From the NCBI GenBank assembly GCA_030665925.1, contig DAOUYX010000067.1, positions 1-7,888 of the forward strand: a stretch of DNA of 7,888 bases, read 5' to 3'. Shown piece after piece: positions 5,468-7,888 of the stretch. Numbering within the stretch: position 1 is the first letter of the stretch; every line of letters begins with the position of its first letter. This DNA comes from Methanosarcinales archaeon. GTDB lineage: Archaea; Halobacteriota; Syntropharchaeia; Alkanophagales; Methanospirareceae. The translations under genes and the position numbers were made by a program. A model generated the notes under the pieces. The model was not told the DNA's origin and made no database searches. It worked only from the letters and a program-made list of their open reading frames with translations.

Positions 5468-6946
5468 ATGATAAGTACTAAAGTTGGACAAAGGATAATC
5501 AGGATATTATACGACCAAAATACATGGTGGTCTACACAGACAGTGCCAAATACGCTTTCTAAACCTTTCAAAAGGCGAGATTTTTATTTTTTGAATGATA
5601 AAATTTTAGAAAGAGAGATTACAGCAATAGTCGGTCCAAGACAAATCGGAAAAACAACGATATTATATCAGCTTATTGAACATCTCATCAAAGATAAAAA
5701 GGTAGATCCAAAGCGTATTCTTTATCTATCTTTTGATTATCCATACCTAACTACAATTACAGAAAAACCAGTAAACGATATATTTGAAATATATCCTACT
5801 CAAATTCTTCATGAGTCAGTACAAAAACTGAGTGATACGATTTATGTCTTCCTCGACGAGATTTGTAAACTTAAAGATTGGAGTCGTATATTGAAAGGTT
5901 GGTACGACTTAAAGTATCCGATTAATTTTGTTGTTTCTGATTCTTCCATTGCTGATGTTTTAAAAGGGAGTTCGGAATCATTGGTAGGCAGAATCAGCCC
6001 CTACACTATGCTTTCCATGAAATTTGTAGATATAGTTATGTATCATGAAAAGGACAACAATCTCGATCGTTTGTTTAATAAGGTTAATTGGAATCTACGA
6101 GATGCTTTTTGTATTTCCATTAAAAGATCAGATCCCAAGACTTTTTATAACGAGATAAGGGACACATACACAACTCTTGTTCCGTACGAGGATAAACTGA
6201 AGATTCATCTTCAAGAATATCTCTTAAAAGATGGGTACCCAGAACTTTTAGATGTAGAAGCTCTAACTTCGTGTGCAGAAAAACTGAGAACTTATCTGAA
6301 TTTAACGCTCTACAAAGATATCGTAAGAATTTTTGGTGTACGTGATCCAAAGGCATTGGAGGAGTTAGTCACGCTATTAGCGGATGCTTCATCCCAACGT
6401 GTAAATTATGATGGCTTATCTAAGACCTTATCAATTAAGAGCGATACACTAAAAACGTATTTGAATTATCTGGAAGCGATATTTATAATCTCCAGAGCCG
6501 AATTTTACGCTAAGAGTCGTGCATCACGAATTAGAAAGCAAAAGAAGATCTATGTGACTAATGTTGGATTGAGAAATGCACTTATCGGGGCACTAAACGA
6601 AGGTTTGTTGAGAGATGACGTAGAATTGGGTAAAGTTGCTGAAATCTTAGTGCATGAGCACTGTAAAAGACTCAAATTCTGCTTAGAACCCGGATTCAAA
6701 ACGGAGTTATTTTATTGGAGAACGACTCAAGGAGAAGAGGTTGATATAGTCGTAGAGTTGTTCCGAAAACCGGTTCCAATAGAATCGAAATATAGCAATG
6801 ATATACGCAGAAGGGATTTAAAAGGATTGTATAAGTTTTTGAAAGAATATGAAGAATCTTTTGGTATTGTAATAACAAAAGATCGGTTTGATTTAAGAGA
6901 AAATATCATATATATACCATTGTGGCTTTTCTTGTTGATGTGTTAG
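5468..6946 (+). CDS. AAA-family ATPase with C-terminal DUF4143 / PD-(D/E)xK-like domain
   Basis: Member of the large AAA_14/DUF4143 ATPase group, common in archaea, whose cellular role is not established. Counted from the ATG at 5468 (492 residues): QNTWW near 18-22, a usual signature of the group; Walker A GPRQIGKTT at 56-64; LYLSFDYP near 86-93; Walker B TIYVFLDEI at 124-132; a sensor-like FVVSDSSIADVL near 154-165; and a possible arginine finger in LVGRI near 173-177. A helical middle region includes LKDGYPELLD. Then comes the DUF4143 part with a winged-helix-like stretch and a nuclease-fold tail: Glu392, GEEVDIVV (423-430) and PIESKY (437-442), spaced as in PD-(D/E)xK enzymes. The sensor is VSDSS rather than the usual TGSSS-like form. 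A GTG at 5465 directly precedes the ATG. Codons are much more AT-rich than in hisD or atpD, suggesting separate ancestry. A T6 run follows 15 bases after the stop. It ends facing a HicB-like relic 44 bases away. Nuclease activity is inference. Confidence 0.9.
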   Translation: MISTKVGQRIIRILYDQNTWWSTQTVPNTLSKPFKRRDFYFLNDKILEREITAIVGPRQIGKTTILYQLIEHLIKDKKVDPKRILYLSFDYPYLTTITEKPVNDIFEIYPTQILHESVQKLSDTIYVFLDEICKLKDWSRILKGWYDLKYPINFVVSDSSIADVLKGSSESLVGRISPYTMLSMKFVDIVMYHEKDNNLDRLFNKVNWNLRDAFCISIKRSDPKTFYNEIRDTYTTLVPYEDKLKIHLQEYLLKDGYPELLDVEALTSCAEKLRTYLNLTLYKDIVRIFGVRDPKALEELVTLLADASSQRVNYDGLSKTLSIKSDTLKTYLNYLEAIFIISRAEFYAKSRASRIRKQKKIYVTNVGLRNALIGALNEGLLRDDVELGKVAEILVHEHCKRLKFCLEPGFKTELFYWRTTQGEEVDIVVELFRKPVPIESKYSNDIRRRDLKGLYKFLKEYEESFGIVITKDRFDLRENIIYIPLWLFLLMC

Positions 6947-6950
6947 ATAG

Positions 6951-6967
6951 ACTCCGATTGTTTTTTG
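6951..6967 (+). terminator. Possible T-run terminator after the ATPase gene
   Basis: A run of six T at 6961-6966 starts 15 bases after the ATPase stop codon, in the short spacer before the convergent HicB-like reading frame. No strong hairpin precedes it. Confidence 0.3.
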
Positions 6968-6990
6968 AGCCCAAACCACTCCGCCCCGCC

Positions 6991-7248
6991 TCAAAAGCTC
7001 AATGCGGTTACCTCAGTTATCGAAGTAAATTTACGGGAAGATGTAAGAGCTGTTTCTACATCCACAATAAGCCCCCGCTCTTTAGCGTTATCGATATAAA
7101 GCTCAATTGCTTCTTTGATATTTTCTAATGCCTCTTCGTATCTCTCACCCTGCGATACGCACCCAGGTAGAGATGGCACGGGCACGTATACCGTATACCC
7201 CCCTTCAGCGTGTGGTTCTAAAACGACTTTTAGTTTCGTATATTCTTT
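6991..7248 (-). CDS. HicB-like (UPF0150) antitoxin, orphan, start codon apparently lost
   Basis: The reading frame encodes about 85 residues with the HicB antitoxin fold signature: KEYTKLKVVLEP at the N-terminus, GGYTVYVPVPSLPGCVSQG, then YEEALENIKEAIELYIDNAKERG. In two-gene systems HicB neutralises the mRNA-cleaving HicA toxin. Homology-like sequence extends upstream to about 7248, well beyond the first usable start, a GTG at 7185, which would remove the first beta strand. The frame stays open to 7290 but has no in-frame ATG, GTG or TTG above 7185. Just where MKEYTKL would be expected the DNA reads GGCATAAAGAATAT, as if the G of an ATG had been deleted, with AAAAGG immediately before it. The coordinates given mark the conserved protein sequence, not a proven start. 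No HicA gene is visible on either side. Either the gene is decayed or it uses a rare start codon. The 44-base gap to the convergent ATPase gene has no other content. Confidence 0.7.
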   Translation of the reverse strand, partial: KEYTKLKVVLEPHAEGGYTVYVPVPSLPGCVSQGERYEEALENIKEAIELYIDNAKERGLIVDVETALTSSRKFTSITEVTALSF

Positions 7249-7290
7249 ATGCCTTTTGGATATAATTAATTCTGTTAAAGACCTAAAGTT

Positions 7291-7471
7291 TTATCTTTTT
7301 TGATATTGCTCAATGAAAATATGATAATAATATACAGACACAAAACAAATCAATAATAATAAAAGAGACTTTAATTACAGTTGGTAGCATAATGTCACCA
7401 TAACAACATAAGTAAATAAGATAAAAGCAAGAAAAGAGCGATGGAATGATAAAGTAAAACATAGGGAAAAA
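7291..7471. other. AT-rich gene-free stretch
   Basis: This interval between the HicB-like frame and the insertion sequence is strongly AT-rich, with runs such as AATAATAATAAAAGAG, and has no reading frame with recognisable protein content on either strand. I see no tandem repeat array and no RNA gene. It is the only place upstream of the HicB relic where a partner gene could have been, and nothing like HicA remains. Confidence 0.5.
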
Positions 7472-7495
7472 GGGTAGTGTCCTGATATGTGGTTG

Positions 7496-7518
7496 ATATA
7501 TATGTGTAGATTATCTAC
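7496..7518 (+). promoter_or_regulatory. TATA-like box and small palindrome before the IS transposase
   Basis: ATATATAT at 7496-7503 is centred about 27 bases before the ATG at 7527, fitting a leaderless transcript. It is followed by a perfect inverted repeat GTAGAT-T-ATCTAC at 7506-7518, lying between the box and the gene. The palindrome could be an autoregulatory site or part of the IS end; there is no direct evidence for either. Confidence 0.4.
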
Positions 7519-7526
7519 CTATATTT

Positions 7527-7888
7527 ATGCCAAATAGCAAATTAGAGGCAGATCCTCAAAAAGAGTTTTGCTCCAATCCAAATTGCCGGGATTACGGCAA
7601 AAGAGGTGCAGGCAACATAGTTAAATATGGACATTACAAAAACGGCAGGCAGCGATTTAAATGCAAAACATGCGACAGTGTCTTTGTGGAAACCAAAAAC
7701 ACGATCTTCTACAATCGCAAGTTATCAGAGGACCAGATAATCATGATCTGCAAATTGCTGGTGGAGAAAAACGGAATAAGAGCTATTGAACGCATAATGG
7801 AGATCCATCGCGACACGGTATCAGATGTCGTAGAAGACTTAGCAAGACACGCAAGGGATGTAACGGACTTTTTGATAAGAGATGTTGG
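7527..7888 (+). CDS. IS1-like transposase, N-terminal part (zinc ribbon plus helix-turn-helix), runs off the window
   Basis: The frame is open from the ATG at 7527 to the window end, giving 120 residues without a stop. Residues 15-49 form a zinc ribbon with CSNPNC (Cys15, Cys20) and CKTC (Cys46, Cys49), separated by the basic stretch GHYKNGRQRFK, the usual DNA-end-binding head of IS1-type transposases (InsA-like). Residues about 66-106 form a helix-turn-helix region, with KLSEDQIIMICKLLVEKNG followed by GIRAIERIMEIHRDTVSDVV. The catalytic DDE domain would lie beyond the right edge, so completeness cannot be judged. The ATG lies 27 bases after a TATA-like box and has no Shine-Dalgarno site. 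Related zinc-ribbon/HTH heads also occur in IS1595-like elements, so IS1-like is a best guess. The reading frame has no frameshift in the visible part, so the element may be recent. Confidence 0.8.
   Translation, partial: MPNSKLEADPQKEFCSNPNCRDYGKRGAGNIVKYGHYKNGRQRFKCKTCDSVFVETKNTIFYNRKLSEDQIIMICKLLVEKNGIRAIERIMEIHRDTVSDVVEDLARHARDVTDFLIRDV

Larger units (their letters stand above)
7472..7888 (+). mobile_element. Left end of an insertion sequence with IS1-like transposase, truncated by the window
   Basis: The left boundary is placed near GGGTAGTGTCCTGATATG, where the AT-rich spacer ends and the short leader of the transposase begins. That motif could be a terminal inverted repeat, but the other end is outside the window, so neither the repeat pairing nor a target duplication can be confirmed. 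The boundary could be off by tens of bases. Confidence 0.5.

Noticed and set aside
6947..7471. A hicA toxin gene next to the HicB-like frame
   Set aside because: I looked in both flanks for a short basic protein with the double-stranded-RNA-binding-like HicA pattern. The left spacer is 44 bases and the right flank is AT-rich without coding sequence.

Overview
The window reads as a piece of an archaeal, most likely euryarchaeal, chromosome. The ribosomal protein is the archaeal uL6 form, an archaeal-type A/V-ATPase D subunit is present, and one transposase resembles the ISH3 family of archaea. Several genes are preceded by TATA-like boxes about 25-40 bases upstream, two of them placed as for leaderless transcripts. 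The mix of conserved core genes with degraded mobile DNA and degenerate repeats would suit an uncultivated methanogen- or methanotroph-related lineage, but the sequence alone does not fix the genus.

Left part (1-3653), all on the minus strand: a decayed ISH3-like transposase running off the left edge (1-997), a class I aminotransferase of the aspartate aminotransferase type (1136-2275) and histidinol dehydrogenase hisD (2409-3653). The two metabolic genes are separated by about 130 bases containing a TATA-like box for the aminotransferase and a copy of a degenerate GC-rich repeat.

Centre (3654-5229), plus strand: a compact divergent promoter with a palindromic TATA region separates hisD from rpl6 (uL6, 3760-4344). 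Next comes a 240-base gap holding a large AT-rich imperfect inverted repeat, then atpD (A/V-type ATP synthase subunit D, 4588-5229). Both genes normally sit inside large operons (spc and atp) and here stand alone, each with its own promoter-like signals.

Right part (5230-7888): a repeat-rich spacer with a small hairpin element like a MITE, then an AT-rich accessory block. The block holds a complete AAA/DUF4143 ATPase (5468-6946), a convergent orphan HicB-like antitoxin relic with no normal start codon (6991-7248), an AT-rich gene-free stretch (7291-7471), and the left end of an insertion sequence whose IS1-like zinc-ribbon transposase (from 7527) runs off the right edge. A housekeeping core is thus flanked on both sides by mobile or accessory DNA. 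I found no CRISPR array, tRNA or rRNA, and no clear new multi-gene system. The best leads are the isolated rpl6 and atpD, the palindromic divergent promoter, the repeat families, and the ATPase/HicB block.
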